NCBI GenBank assembly: GCA_963752745.1
Contig: CAVWAK010000010.1
Coordinates: forward strand, 34,210 to 98,209
Length of the DNA: 64,000 bases
Direction of reading: 5' to 3'
Source: Thiogranum sp963752745
GTDB taxonomy: Bacteria > Pseudomonadota > Gammaproteobacteria > DSM-19610
Part shown: positions 9,128-17,833 of the stretch, piece by piece
Numbering within the stretch: the stretch's first letter is position 1
How the letters are laid out: each line of letters starts with the position of its first letter
Notes under the pieces: generated by a model
Told to the model about the DNA's origin: nothing
The model's database searches: none
Seen by the model: only the letters and a program-made list of their open reading frames with translations
Program-made: the position numbers and the translations under genes

Positions 9128-9816
9128 ACGACCAACTGGTGCTGGGCCTGCAGCTGCGGGATTCGGCACGCTTTACCAACTTCGTTGCCGGAAATAACCA
9201 GGAGCTGCTTGGGCAGCTGCAGCGGCTGGCCAGGTTGACGAACAGTGGTCAGTTACTGTGTTGGGGGCCGCCCGGTACCGGAAAAACCCATCTGTTGCAG
9301 GCCGTTTGCCACCAGGTAACTGAAGAAAACCGCACGGCGGCTTACCTGTCGCTGGATAACACTGCCGGATTACCACCAGGACTGCTGGAAGGCTGGGAAA
9401 CCCATGCGCTGGTCTGCCTGGACAACATCCAGGCAATTGCCGGCCAGGCCGACTGGGAAGAGGCTGTGTTTCATTTGTATAACCGGCTGCGTGACAGCCG
9501 GCACAGTCTGGTAGTTAGCGCCAGTCTTGCACCGGCACAGCTGCCACTGATCCTGCCGGATTTGCGCTCGCGTCTCGGTGCCGGACTGGTTTACCAACTA
9601 CAGGCCCTCAATGACGAACAGAGCCTGGAGGCGTTGCAGCTGCGGGCCCGATTACGAGGTCTCGATCTGCCGGACGACACCGGGCGCTACCTGTTAAAGC
9701 GGATGCCACGTGATCTACCTGCACTGATGGAGTTACTGGAGCAACTGGATGCTGCGTCACTGGCAGCACAACGCCGACTTACCATCCCGTTTGCGAAAAC
9801 CGTGCTCGATTTATAA
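9124..9816 (+). CDS. hda: DnaA regulatory inactivator Hda
   Basis: DnaA-like AAA+ protein that, with the sliding clamp, stimulates ATP hydrolysis by DnaA and limits re-initiation of replication. 230 residues. The N-terminal QLVLGLQLRDSARFTNFVAG contains the clamp-binding region typical of Hda. A P-loop GPPGTGKTH (near 43-51) and the Walker B-like LVCLDNIQAI follow. There is no C-terminal DNA-binding domain IV, which separates it from DnaA. ATG overlaps the upstream stop (ATGA). Last gene of a three-gene operon. Confidence 0.93.
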   Translation: MNDQLVLGLQLRDSARFTNFVAGNNQELLGQLQRLARLTNSGQLLCWGPPGTGKTHLLQAVCHQVTEENRTAAYLSLDNTAGLPPGLLEGWETHALVCLDNIQAIAGQADWEEAVFHLYNRLRDSRHSLVVSASLAPAQLPLILPDLRSRLGAGLVYQLQALNDEQSLEALQLRARLRGLDLPDDTGRYLLKRMPRDLPALMELLEQLDAASLAAQRRLTIPFAKTVLDL

Positions 9817-9853
9817 TCCAATTGACCGGGCTGCTATAATCCTAAAGCATCGT

Positions 9854-9910
9854 TGCCGGGATGTTTTTGCGGTGCCTGTGCCTGCACCGAAGCCGCAAAC
9901 AATCCCGGCA
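9854..9910. terminator. Stem-loop between convergent hda and DUF2069 genes
   Basis: TGCCGGGAT..TTTGCGG pairs with CCGCAAA..ATCCCGGCA across a loop of about 20 bases, with a 2-base internal mismatch. The position between two convergent genes suggests a bidirectional transcription stop, although the flanking T/A tracts are short. Confidence 0.5.
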
Positions 9911-9931
9911 GAGTGCCTGCACCCGATATAG

Positions 9932-10279
9932 CTATTGCAACCTGTTGCTGTAACGAAGATACAAAATGCCGCCCACCAGCCAGCATAGTGACAACCCGAT
10001 CTCTATAAATGCCAGCCAGCGAGCATCCGGATTACCCCAGGCTTCCATACAGCCGTGGCTGAAATAGAACATGGAAAGAAACAAACTCCATGCAATGGTG
10101 TGTCGGCGCACGTGCAACAGGCCGCGCAGTGGCGTGAAGAGTGGCAGGCCCAGCAACACCAGTGCCAGCTGTGCTGGAATCAACTCTGGCGGCGCCAGCC
10201 AGCCGTACCACACTGGCAATAGCAACATAATACCGAAGTACCCGGTCAGGGTCAGGCTGTACAGCAGGCGTTGAACCAA
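9932..10279 (-). CDS. DUF2069 domain membrane protein
   Basis: Small membrane protein of unknown function, 115 residues with four hydrophobic segments (GYFGIMLLLPVWYGWLA, LALVLLGLPLFTPLRGLL, TIAWSLFLSMFYFSHG, ALIEIGLSLCWLVGGILYL region). The central FSHGCMEAW stretch is typical of DUF2069. It starts 4 bases after the wrbA stop, so it is the third gene of the ArsC-like - wrbA - DUF2069 unit, which is conserved in order in Pseudomonas-like genomes. Confidence 0.87.
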   Translation of the reverse strand: MVQRLLYSLTLTGYFGIMLLLPVWYGWLAPPELIPAQLALVLLGLPLFTPLRGLLHVRRHTIAWSLFLSMFYFSHGCMEAWGNPDARWLAFIEIGLSLCWLVGGILYLRYSNRLQ

Positions 10280-10283
10280 CGTG

Positions 10284-10877
10284 CTAGCCGGCCAGCTTGC
10301 GAGCCGTTACTGCCAGTCGGCGTCCCAATGCCCGGCAGAGCTCCAGCTCGATATCAGTCAATGGTTTCTTGCTGTCAGTCCCTGCCAGGTGGCTGGCGCC
10401 ATAAGGCGTACCGCCCGCGTCAGTATGCATCAATCCGGTTTCAGCGTAGGGAATACCAATAATGCACATGCCATGGTGCAGCAGCGGTAGCATCATCGAG
10501 AGCAGCGTGGTTTCCTGGCCGCCATGCATGGACGAAGTGGACGTAAATACTGCAGCCGGTTTACCGGCCAGTTCGCTGCCCAGCCACAGGCTGCTGGTGC
10601 CATCGATAAAATATTTTAGTGGCGCCGCCATGTTGCCAAAACGGGTTGGGCTACCAAGTGCCAGCCCGACGCACTCGCGCAGATCAGTATCGCTTGCATA
10701 GGGCGCACCACTGTCGGGGATGTCATCTTCACTGGCTTCACATACTGTAGACACCGGCGCTACGGTGCGAATACGTGCCTGCATGCCGTCAACTTCCTCT
10801 ATGCCTCGCGCAATATGCTGTGCCATGCTGGCAGTGGCGCCGTGGCGACTGTAGTAAAGAACCAGAATGTCAGCCAC
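10284..10877 (-). CDS. wrbA: NAD(P)H:quinone oxidoreductase, WrbA family
   Basis: FMN-dependent flavodoxin-fold quinone reductase, cytoplasmic. About 197 residues. The N-terminal ILVLYYSRHGATASMAQHIA is the flavodoxin phosphate loop. SPTRFGNMAAPLKYFIDG and FTSTSSMHGGQE are WrbA FMN-binding segments. The start is taken as GTG 10877 (VADILVLYYSRHG), 1 base after the stop of the upstream ArsC-like gene, with GGAG within that stop region. Farther in-frame starts lie inside the upstream gene. Confidence 0.93.
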   Translation of the reverse strand: MADILVLYYSRHGATASMAQHIARGIEEVDGMQARIRTVAPVSTVCEASEDDIPDSGAPYASDTDLRECVGLALGSPTRFGNMAAPLKYFIDGTSSLWLGSELAGKPAAVFTSTSSMHGGQETTLLSMMLPLLHHGMCIIGIPYAETGLMHTDAGGTPYGASHLAGTDSKKPLTDIELELCRALGRRLAVTARKLAG

Positions 10878-10878
10878 T

Positions 10879-11229
10879 TCAGAGGATCTCCAGCACGCTT
10901 TCCGGCGGTCGTCCCAATGCGGCCTTGCCATCGTTCAGAACAATTGGTCGCTGGATAAGTTTGGGGTGCCCGGCCATAGCCGTAATCAGCTGTTCGCGGC
11001 TCAGGGATGCATCGTCGAGTTTTAGCTCGGTGTATTCGGCTTCGTTAGTGCGCATCAGCTCGCGAGGTTCCAGCCCCAGCAAGTCAAGAATGCGCTCCAG
11101 CTCGGCGGCATCCGGCGGTGTCTTTAAATACTCGACAATATCAGCATCCAGGCCACGCCGGTTCAACAACTCGAGTGTCTGACGGGATTTGCTGCAGCGC
11201 GGATTGTGATAAATCGTGGTTTTGGTCAT
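10879..11229 (-). CDS. arsC: ArsC-family reductase-like protein (arsenate reductase/YfgD type)
   Basis: Thioredoxin-fold protein of the glutaredoxin-coupled ArsC family. 116 residues. The active site HNPRCSKSRQTLELL has the single catalytic Cys near residue 10-12 and the phosphate-binding loop. The downstream QRPIVLNDGKAALGRPPE is the family C-terminal motif. ATG 11229 has GGAGGA at the right spacing, and the 10-residue longer frame is rejected. Chromosomal copies beside wrbA resemble YfgD, and a role in arsenate resistance is not shown by context: no arsB or arsR is near. Confidence 0.88.
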   Translation of the reverse strand: MTKTTIYHNPRCSKSRQTLELLNRRGLDADIVEYLKTPPDAAELERILDLLGLEPRELMRTNEAEYTELKLDDASLSREQLITAMAGHPKLIQRPIVLNDGKAALGRPPESVLEIL

Positions 11230-11365
11230 TGGCGGGTCCTCCTCTGGCGGGTTGCGCATTTTCCGCTATCTGCCAGCGGGCGTCCATGCTATTGGCATCA
11301 CAGTTTCTTGACCGCCTCGCAGTGCAGTGCTAGCTTCATGTCTGAAATCATCATTCGCGTCATTT

Positions 11366-11701
11366 ATGCAGCCAGCCGAAACGTGTTCGTCGAATTATTG
11401 CCTGTTTTCCTGCCGGTCGGTTGTATTATTGGTTGCGGCGTTGATTCTGGGTTCGTTGCTTGGCTGCGGCTCAGCGCCTGTTCAGGAAATGAGCGAGGCC
11501 CGGCAGGCAATTGAGGCTGCGCGTGTGGCTGGGGCGGAAGAGCTTGCTCCAGAGCCGTATGAAAAGGCGCAGGAACACCTGAGAGCGGCGGAAGAGATGC
11601 TGGATAACCGGGATTTCCAGGACGCGCGGGAAAATGCTGCGCTGGCACGCGATGAAGCGATGTCAGCTCGCGAACGGGCGCAGAGAGCGGCTGAGAGATA
11701 A
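11366..11701 (+). CDS. DUF4398-type lipoprotein
   Basis: Small probable outer-membrane-bound lipoprotein of unknown function. A hydrophobic signal runs into the lipobox SLLGC. The mature part is a helical, Ala/Glu-rich domain with DUF4398 features: EARQAIEAARVAGAEE and PEPYEKAQEHLRAAEEML. About 111 residues from ATG 11366. GTG 11327 is an alternative start, and neither has a clear ribosome site. The following gene encodes a related helical lipoprotein with a LysM domain, so the two may act together at the cell envelope. Confidence 0.75.
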   Translation: MQPAETCSSNYCLFSCRSVVLLVAALILGSLLGCGSAPVQEMSEARQAIEAARVAGAEELAPEPYEKAQEHLRAAEEMLDNRDFQDARENAALARDEAMSARERAQRAAER

Positions 11702-11815
11702 GAGTTCAAGAACGGGTCGGCGACGATACCCGGAAAAAGGAATTTTTTTCTGACTGGTTGCGTCTTTGTCTTTTAAACCGGGCTGCGGTAATGTCGCAGT
11801 CTGTCAGCCTGTTGC

Positions 11816-11845
11816 TTGACACCCGGATCGAACGGATGTTAGCTT
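11816..11845 (+). promoter_or_regulatory. Candidate sigma-70 promoter for the LysM lipoprotein gene
   Basis: A perfect -35 TTGACA at 11816-11821 is followed after 17 or 18 bases by TTAGCT/TAGCTT, a weak -10. It precedes the ATG at 11906 by about 60 bases. Assigned from the sequence only. Confidence 0.35.
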
Positions 11846-11905
11846 CAATAAGGATGGAAGAGACGCAAAAAGTCTCCACGGAACAACCACTAGCGGAGTA
11901 TTTTC

Positions 11906-12664
11906 ATGAAAAGAATGTTTTTTGGCAAGCAACTGGTTCTTGCGGTTCTGGTGCTGGGTTTGGTCGCAGGTTGTGCGTCGACTCCGCCCGCAACGACGTC
12001 AGACCAGAGTGCTGAAGTGACTCAGGCTATCGATTCGGCCAAAGCGGCCATTGCCAAGGCCAAGTCCGTAGACTGGATCTGGCGCGATACGGAAAAAATT
12101 CTCAAGTCTGCGGAAGATGAAGCGGCTTCTCCTGAGGGAAGCAAAACACTTGCCATCAGTTTGGCCAACAAGGCCCGCACCCAGGCCGAGCTCGCAGTTA
12201 ACCAGTACTATCTGGAAAAAGCCAAAATCATGTTTGACGAGGCCAGCAGTGTTTCTGGCATGAGCGCAAATCAGCAGAATACCCTGACCGATGCAGGCAA
12301 TGCGATTGCTAACGCAGAAGGTCGCAAGGCTTATGATCTGCTGACGCCGCTGATGACCGAGCTGCATTCAGCCAACGTTCAGTACGACGTGGTTGGCGGT
12401 GACAGCCTGTGGTCGATTTCCGGTAAATCGGAAATCTATGCCGACCCCTACCAGTGGCCGCTGATCTACAAGGCTAACCGTGACAAGATCAAGGATGCTG
12501 ATTTGATCTACCCCGGTCAGGGTCTCGCTGTAAACCGCAACCCGACGGCCTCGGAAACAGAAATGGCCATTGATCACGCCAAGAAGCGTGGCGCCTGGTC
12601 AATCGGTGTAGTTGAAGAATCAGACCGCAACTACCTCGGTGGTGGAAATCTGGACCTGCAGTAG
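11906..12664 (+). CDS. LysM-domain lipoprotein with DUF4398-like helical region
   Basis: Probable peptidoglycan-associated lipoprotein, 252 residues. A signal peptide (KRMFFGKQLVLAVLVLGL) ends in the lipobox VAGC. A helical, Ala/Lys-rich region (about 35-150, including EKAKIMFDEASS) resembles DUF4398. Next comes a LysM domain (about 157-208: DSLWSISGKSEIYADPYQWP, IKDADLIYPGQGLAV), which binds glycan strands. The C-terminal tail WSIGVVEESDRNYLGGG is not recognised. GGAG lies 9 bases before the ATG. A strong terminator follows at 12684. Confidence 0.85.
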   Translation: MKRMFFGKQLVLAVLVLGLVAGCASTPPATTSDQSAEVTQAIDSAKAAIAKAKSVDWIWRDTEKILKSAEDEAASPEGSKTLAISLANKARTQAELAVNQYYLEKAKIMFDEASSVSGMSANQQNTLTDAGNAIANAEGRKAYDLLTPLMTELHSANVQYDVVGGDSLWSISGKSEIYADPYQWPLIYKANRDKIKDADLIYPGQGLAVNRNPTASETEMAIDHAKKRGAWSIGVVEESDRNYLGGGNLDLQ

Positions 12665-12683
12665 GGCCTGATATCAAGACGTA

Positions 12684-12710
12684 GAAAAAGGCCCTGAAGG
12701 GGCCTTTTTT
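12684..12710 (+). terminator. Rho-independent terminator after the LysM lipoprotein gene
   Basis: AAAAAGGCCC, a 4-base loop, then GGGGCCTTTTTT: a GC-rich stem ending in a T run, 20 bases after the stop codon. The A run on the other side could let it also serve the convergent gene at 12736. Confidence 0.9.
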
Positions 12711-12735
12711 GTATCCGGGGTAAGGGTTTGTCAGG

Positions 12736-14304
12736 CTAAACGTCGGCAGGCGTGTAGATAAAACGCTGAAAACCCGGGTAGTCATCCAGTTGCTCAATGC
12801 AGCGAATATGCTGCTGGTTACCATCTTCGTAGACGGTGAGCTGCGAGCCGGTCCGGATTTCGCCACTACGTGTTATCAGTGTATGCACCGGTTCCTGCCC
12901 GCGTTTCTGTATAGCTGCGATCGCTGGCTCATAGTTCTTCCCAAGGCCTGAATCATCCACCAGGCGGATAACCACGGGTCGTGGGTCGTGGGTGAGATAT
13001 TGCACCCCCATTTCGAATCCATTGCCGTTTTCTGATTCAATCAACCATCGGCATGCAGCGACTACCCAGCGGTTTCCGGGACTGGCTTCCGGACGCCGCA
13101 GGGCAATCAGTTGACCAACCCGGGGGCAGGATTTTTTATTCCCCCGGTAACTTACTGCCAGGCCACCACTGCTGCGATTCAGGCTGGTGCATGAAAAGAT
13201 TTCGGCCGGATCCAGCTTCTGTGGCTCTGCCATGGACAAGTCTGCTGTTAACTCAATGTCGTTTGCATGCCCCGGAGTCAGAAACAGCGTCGGATTAAAA
13301 GGTCGCTGGCGGTTGGTCATACAATAAGTGGCGTGTAATCCGTACACCAGCTCGATGCGGACATGGGTTTCCTCTCGCACGGCGATACGCGTGGGGTGTT
13401 GGCTCCAGTGCTCCATGGTTTTTTTCAGGCTATGGAGTAACGGCTGTGCTGGTACTTCCGATGGTATGCCGATAGCCCACGACTGATTGGTTTTTTCCAG
13501 TTTGTCGATATCGAGTTGTATCCGTTCCAGCAAGTCATCCACTTGTAGATACAGGTGTGGATTCTGTCCCTCTGTTACCTGCTGCAAGGCGTCCTTGAGC
13601 TGAAAACAGTTTTTGTCCGCGGGTGGGCTTTCGTGAATGCAACTAAGTGCAATGTGTTTTTCCAGGTACTGGCGTAAAGGTTTGATCATGCCTGCGGGTA
13701 ACTGGTAGGGGTCCACAAGCCGTATCAATGCAGACAGGCGGAAGCTGGCATCGATCTGTTGTTTTCCGAATCCGGGTAACGGAGCCGAGTATTGTTCGCG
13801 GCCGCTTTGCCAGGCATAGGCATACAGCGACAGGCACTCGCTCCAGAGCGCGCGAGGGGCATTTTGATAAGCGCTGTAACAGTCGAGAAGTTGCAGGCCG
13901 AGAGTATGGATACTGCCTAGCAGCGCCAGTGGCAGGCTGCGGCCTTCCATAAAGCCGCTGCGCTGGTTGACCAGTTGGTTGACGACAATCTTGTAACCAA
14001 AACCAATGTCCTGGCAGAGTCGCTTCACCAGCGGCAGCAGTATATCAGCATCGTGGTGCTGTGCCGACAGGGTCTCAACCAGGCGCTGATAGGTGGCAAG
14101 AAACTGGCCGAGAATTTCCAGCCGGGTGCTGGCTGGAATGGCCTGACGGTTCATGAGTCGTAGTTGCTCGCGCGCCAGGCGCAGGGTTCGCTGAAGATCA
14201 AGGAAAGGCAGGTTGTCCAGCCATGCCTGAACCTCGCGCGGCTTGATTCGTAACCCGGCAGGATCATCGCTCTGGGCGGGAATTGTCAGCTGTAAAGTTT
14301 GCAC
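12736..14304 (-). CDS. Uncharacterised protein, possible PilZ-like C-terminus
   Basis: Large cytoplasmic-looking protein of unknown function, about 522 residues. The N-terminal three quarters are helical and without recognised domains. The C-terminal quarter has FSCTSLNRSSGGLAVSYRG, whose NRSSGG fits the second PilZ signature (D/N-x-S-x-x-G), but the RxxxR half of a c-di-GMP site is not clear. The start is uncertain: the open frame extends back into the fumarase gene. GTG 14304 is the first plausible start after the fumarase stop, but it lacks a good ribosome site. Confidence 0.6.
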   Translation of the reverse strand: MQTLQLTIPAQSDDPAGLRIKPREVQAWLDNLPFLDLQRTLRLAREQLRLMNRQAIPASTRLEILGQFLATYQRLVETLSAQHHDADILLPLVKRLCQDIGFGYKIVVNQLVNQRSGFMEGRSLPLALLGSIHTLGLQLLDCYSAYQNAPRALWSECLSLYAYAWQSGREQYSAPLPGFGKQQIDASFRLSALIRLVDPYQLPAGMIKPLRQYLEKHIALSCIHESPPADKNCFQLKDALQQVTEGQNPHLYLQVDDLLERIQLDIDKLEKTNQSWAIGIPSEVPAQPLLHSLKKTMEHWSQHPTRIAVREETHVRIELVYGLHATYCMTNRQRPFNPTLFLTPGHANDIELTADLSMAEPQKLDPAEIFSCTSLNRSSGGLAVSYRGNKKSCPRVGQLIALRRPEASPGNRWVVAACRWLIESENGNGFEMGVQYLTHDPRPVVIRLVDDSGLGKNYEPAIAAIQKRGQEPVHTLITRSGEIRTGSQLTVYEDGNQQHIRCIEQLDDYPGFQRFIYTPADV

Positions 14305-14365
14305 TGTATTCAGATAAAGGGACTCGTTAACTGACTGTTTAGCGGTCAGTTGGGATAAATCTGGA

Positions 14366-15889
14366 CTACTCGGTCTGAATCGGGATATCGGCGATACGCT
14401 GCCGCCATTCCTGGGGGCCACGCTGGTGAATGGACTCACCACGCACGTCTACAGCCACGGTGACGGGCATGTCCCGTACCTCGAATTCGTACACGGCCTC
14501 CATGCCCAGTTCCGGGTAGGCAATAACCCTCGCGGCCTGGACTGCCTTCGACACCAGATAAGCCGCACCACCGGTGGCAATGAGGTAAACGGCTCCATGC
14601 TCCCGAATACTGTCAATGGCTGCCGCCCCGCGTTCAGCCTTGCCGATCATGCCAATCAGACCGGTTTTGTCGAGCATGACGTCGGTAAACTTGTCCATAC
14701 GAGTAGCAGTGGTAGGGCCGGCTGGCCCCACAGCCTCACCTTTAATCGGGTCTACCGGGCCTACGTAGTAAATAAACCGGTTGCTGAAATCCAGGCCCTC
14801 GGGCAATGCCTCGCCCCGGGCAAGACTATCAACAATGCGCTTGTGAACTGCGTCGCGGCCGGTCAACAGGTGGCCGCTCAGCAGCAGGGTTTCGCCGGGT
14901 TTCCAGTCGCGAATGGCCCCTGAGTCGAGGCTGTCAAGGTCGATGCGGCGAGCCTGGGCACCGGCGTCCCAGTGCAGTTTCGGCCAGTCGTCCAGGGACG
15001 GCGGTTCGGGGAATACCGGACCGCTGCCATCAAGATCAAAATGAATGTGTCGGGTGGCGGCGCAGTTAGGAATGATGGCAACGGGCTTGGACGCGGCGTG
15101 GGTCGGGTAGTCCAGCACCTTGACGTCGAGCACCGTGGTCAGACCGCCCAGACCCTGTGCGCCGATACCCAGCTGATTGACGCGAGCATAGATTTCCAGA
15201 CGTAACTCTTCAGCACGGCTGGCAGGGCCACGGGATTGCAGTTCATGCATATCTACCGGGGCAAGTAACGATTGCTTGGCGAGCAGCATGGCTTTCTCGG
15301 CCGTGCCACCGATGCCGATGCCGAGAATGCCCGGCGGGCACCAGCCAGCACCCATACCGGGTACCTGCTCTACCACCCAATCCGCGACATCATCACTGGG
15401 ATTGAGGATGGAAAACCGTGCCTTGTTTTCCGAGCCGCCGCCCTTTGCGGCCACGGTGACCGAGACCCGGTCTCCAGCTACCGTGGACATATGGATTACT
15501 GCCGGCGTATTGTCTCCGGTATTGCTGCGTTTGCCTGCCGGGTCGGCGACGATCGACGCGCGCAGAGGATTATCGGGATCAAGATAAGCGCGTCGTACAG
15601 CTTCGTTGACCATGTCTTCAACGCTCATGTCGCTTGCCCAGCTGACATCCATGCCAATATCCAGAAATACGGTGACAATGCCGGTATCCTGGCAGATGGG
15701 GCGCTTGCCCTCGGCGCACATGCGGGAATTCACCAGAATTTGGGCTATCGCATCCCGTGCCGCAGGAGATTGTTCTTTTTTGTACGCCTCGTGCATGGCA
15801 TGGACGAAGTCGATCGGGTGATAATAGGAAATGTACTGCAGTGCATTCTGGATCGACTGAATGAAATCTTCCTGACGAATTGTGGTCAT
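14366..15889 (-). CDS. Fumarate hydratase, class I (4Fe-4S)
   Basis: Interconverts fumarate and malate in the TCA cycle using an oxygen-sensitive 4Fe-4S cluster. 507 residues, the length of single-chain class I fumarases. Cluster cysteines are in KRPICQDTGIVTVFLDIG (near 82), AIIPNCAATRHIHFDLDG (near 275-280) and the GWCPPGILGIG segment. PVDPIKGEAVGPAGPTTATR is typical of the C-terminal beta domain. ATG 15889 is the first start and has a suitable N-terminus (TTIRQEDFIQSIQNALQ). No second, oxygen-stable fumarase is present in the window. Confidence 0.95.
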   Translation of the reverse strand: MTTIRQEDFIQSIQNALQYISYYHPIDFVHAMHEAYKKEQSPAARDAIAQILVNSRMCAEGKRPICQDTGIVTVFLDIGMDVSWASDMSVEDMVNEAVRRAYLDPDNPLRASIVADPAGKRSNTGDNTPAVIHMSTVAGDRVSVTVAAKGGGSENKARFSILNPSDDVADWVVEQVPGMGAGWCPPGILGIGIGGTAEKAMLLAKQSLLAPVDMHELQSRGPASRAEELRLEIYARVNQLGIGAQGLGGLTTVLDVKVLDYPTHAASKPVAIIPNCAATRHIHFDLDGSGPVFPEPPSLDDWPKLHWDAGAQARRIDLDSLDSGAIRDWKPGETLLLSGHLLTGRDAVHKRIVDSLARGEALPEGLDFSNRFIYYVGPVDPIKGEAVGPAGPTTATRMDKFTDVMLDKTGLIGMIGKAERGAAAIDSIREHGAVYLIATGGAAYLVSKAVQAARVIAYPELGMEAVYEFEVRDMPVTVAVDVRGESIHQRGPQEWRQRIADIPIQTE

Positions 15890-16014
15890 ACCTGTGTCCT
15901 GTTGATTGATCCCTGTTTAAGGGAGCAAATGCGTCTGCCGCTGAGGTCCACTGTTAGTTTAGAGCCTGCGGCGGCTGGCGACCAACTGTGTTATTGAAAT
16001 CAGAGACTTTTTAC

Positions 16015-16503
16015 ATGCGATTATTAGCAATATTGACCACCACAGCTTGCTTCCTGGCAGGAGCAGCTGTTGCCGAACCGGTGGATTACAGTTTGCCGGA
16101 TCTGTCTGGCAAAACGCGCTCGCTGGAGGACTACCGTGGCAAGTGGGTGATTGTGAATTACTGGGCAACCTGGTGTCCTCCCTGCCAGGAAGAGATTCCA
16201 GACCTTGTCGATTTCCATGATAGCCACAAGGATACTGATGCCGTGGTGCTGGGCGTCAATTTTGAAGATATTGGTGCGGAGCAGCTGAATAACTTTGTTG
16301 ATTCATTCCTGATTTCATACCCGGTACTCCGTTCTGAACCGCTGGCGACGACCCCCCTGGGCGCCATACCCGGTCTGCCAACGACCTATATTATCGCTCC
16401 GGACGGATCACCGGTGGCCCGGCAGGTGGGTCCCGTTACCCGCAAGCAGCTGGAAGATTACATCGAAAAGAAGCAGAAGCAGAAGCAGGCCAATCCCGGC
16501 TGA
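16015..16503 (+). CDS. TlpA-family thiol:disulfide oxidoreductase, exported
   Basis: Periplasmic thioredoxin-like reductase. 162 residues. The signal peptide is residues 1-20 (LLAILTTTACFLAGAAVA). The thioredoxin fold has active site WATWCPPCQEE with Cys54 and Cys57 and the cis-Pro segment GAIPGLPTTYIIAPDG. The Lys/Gln-rich C-terminal tail (KKQKQKQ) is unusual. The WCPPC site and TlpA-like loop suggest a reductant for cytochrome c maturation or another extracytoplasmic substrate, but no partner gene is adjacent. ATG 16015 is preferred to GTG 15988, which would put charged residues before the signal. Confidence 0.87.
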   Translation: MRLLAILTTTACFLAGAAVAEPVDYSLPDLSGKTRSLEDYRGKWVIVNYWATWCPPCQEEIPDLVDFHDSHKDTDAVVLGVNFEDIGAEQLNNFVDSFLISYPVLRSEPLATTPLGAIPGLPTTYIIAPDGSPVARQVGPVTRKQLEDYIEKKQKQKQANPG

Positions 16504-16557
16504 GACTGCCACTGCTCGCCCCGTTGTTAGCGCGCTGCGCTTGCAGTGACGAATTGA

Positions 16558-17733
16558 TCAGTTTGACTGTTGTGACTCGGGACGTCGTCCGGTGACGACG
16601 GTGGCTTCGAACCTTTGACCGTCGCGTATGCCACGAATCTTTAACCGGGCGCCTGGACCACCTTGCGCAATCTGATTCATTGCAGAGCGCGCATTTTCGA
16701 TTTCGTCACCATTAATCGTTTCGATTACATCACCGGGTTCGATGCCTGCCGTGTCTGCCGGTCCGCCGCGCAGCACGCCCGCGATGAGCATGCCGTGGGT
16801 ATCATTGAGCTGGAAGCTCTCAGCCAGCTGTGGTGTCAGGTCCTGTGCCTCGATACCCAGCCAGCCCCGCTGGACATGGCCCTGTTCTATGATCTGTTCC
16901 ATCACGTTGGCGGCGAGACTGGCCGGGATAGCAAAGCCGATGCCCTGTGAGCCGCCGGAGCGGCTGTATATCGCCGTGTTAATGCCAATCAGTTCGCCGT
17001 AGGCATTGATCAGTGCGCCCCCGGAATTGCCGGGATTAATGGCGGCGTCAGTCTGGATAAAGTCTTCATAGCGATTAATGCCCAGCTGACTGCGGCCGGT
17101 GGCACTGATGATACCGAACGTTACTGTCTGGCCAACGCCGAAGGGATTGCCGATGGCCAGAGTAATGTCGCCAACACGCAGTTTGTCTGTGGTACTGATT
17201 GCAATCGAAGGCAAATCATCAAGATCAATCTGCAGCACAGCCAGATCCGTGTCCTTGTCCACGCCCGCCACAGTTGCCCGGGTACTGCGTCCATCCTGCA
17301 ACAGTATCTGTATCTCGTCAGCGCCGGCGATGACATGATTGTTGGTTAGTACGTAGCCTTGCGGGGAGACAATGACACCGGAACCCAGGCTCGTCTGGGT
17401 GCTTTTGCGCGGCTTATCGACTTGTTCGCCAAAGAAGTGACGGAACAACGGATCGTCGAGTAGCGGGTGTCGCTTGCGGGTAATTACCTTGCTGGTATAG
17501 ACATTAACCACCGCACCCGCCGCGCGTTCCACCGCGTCGGCATAAGAACTGACTTGCCCTGAGGGCAGTTTTGCAGGTTCAATGGCTATATCGTGTTGTG
17601 GCGCATGGCGCACCTCGATGATGGATCGGCCGGCTGCAAACCATTCCGGTTTGAACATGAGCAGCAAAAAGGCGGCGACGATACCAACCGTGGCAGCCTG
17701 CAGGAAAAACGAAACGGTATCACGTATATTCAT
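16558..17733 (-). CDS. degS: Periplasmic serine protease DegS/AlgW type
   Basis: Membrane-anchored HtrA-family protease that senses misfolded outer-membrane proteins and cleaves an anti-sigma factor of the RpoE type. 391 residues. One N-terminal membrane anchor (about 7-26) without a cleavage site precedes the trypsin-like domain with triad His133 (NNHVI), Asp163 (DTDLAVL) and Ser237 (GNSGGAL). A single PDZ domain lies at about 280-380. One PDZ and an uncleaved anchor argue for DegS/AlgW rather than DegP. The N-terminal extension compared with E. coli DegS is modest. Divergent from the Nif3-like gene. Confidence 0.92.
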   Translation of the reverse strand: MNIRDTVSFFLQAATVGIVAAFLLLMFKPEWFAAGRSIIEVRHAPQHDIAIEPAKLPSGQVSSYADAVERAAGAVVNVYTSKVITRKRHPLLDDPLFRHFFGEQVDKPRKSTQTSLGSGVIVSPQGYVLTNNHVIAGADEIQILLQDGRSTRATVAGVDKDTDLAVLQIDLDDLPSIAISTTDKLRVGDITLAIGNPFGVGQTVTFGIISATGRSQLGINRYEDFIQTDAAINPGNSGGALINAYGELIGINTAIYSRSGGSQGIGFAIPASLAANVMEQIIEQGHVQRGWLGIEAQDLTPQLAESFQLNDTHGMLIAGVLRGGPADTAGIEPGDVIETINGDEIENARSAMNQIAQGGPGARLKIRGIRDGQRFEATVVTGRRPESQQSN

Positions 17734-17833
17734 TGCCAGTTCTTGGTCTGTTTCCGAGTGTGAATTATCGCCAAACCTGGCGGCGATAGCGAGTCACACA
17801 AGTCCGTAAATACACCCAGAGGTTTAGCAAGTC

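Noticed and set aside
10879..11229. Arsenic resistance operon
   Set aside because: Only an ArsC-fold protein is present, beside wrbA; no arsR, arsB or acr3.
15272..15997. 241-codon plus-strand frame
   Set aside because: Antisense to the class I fumarase gene with clear catalytic motifs.
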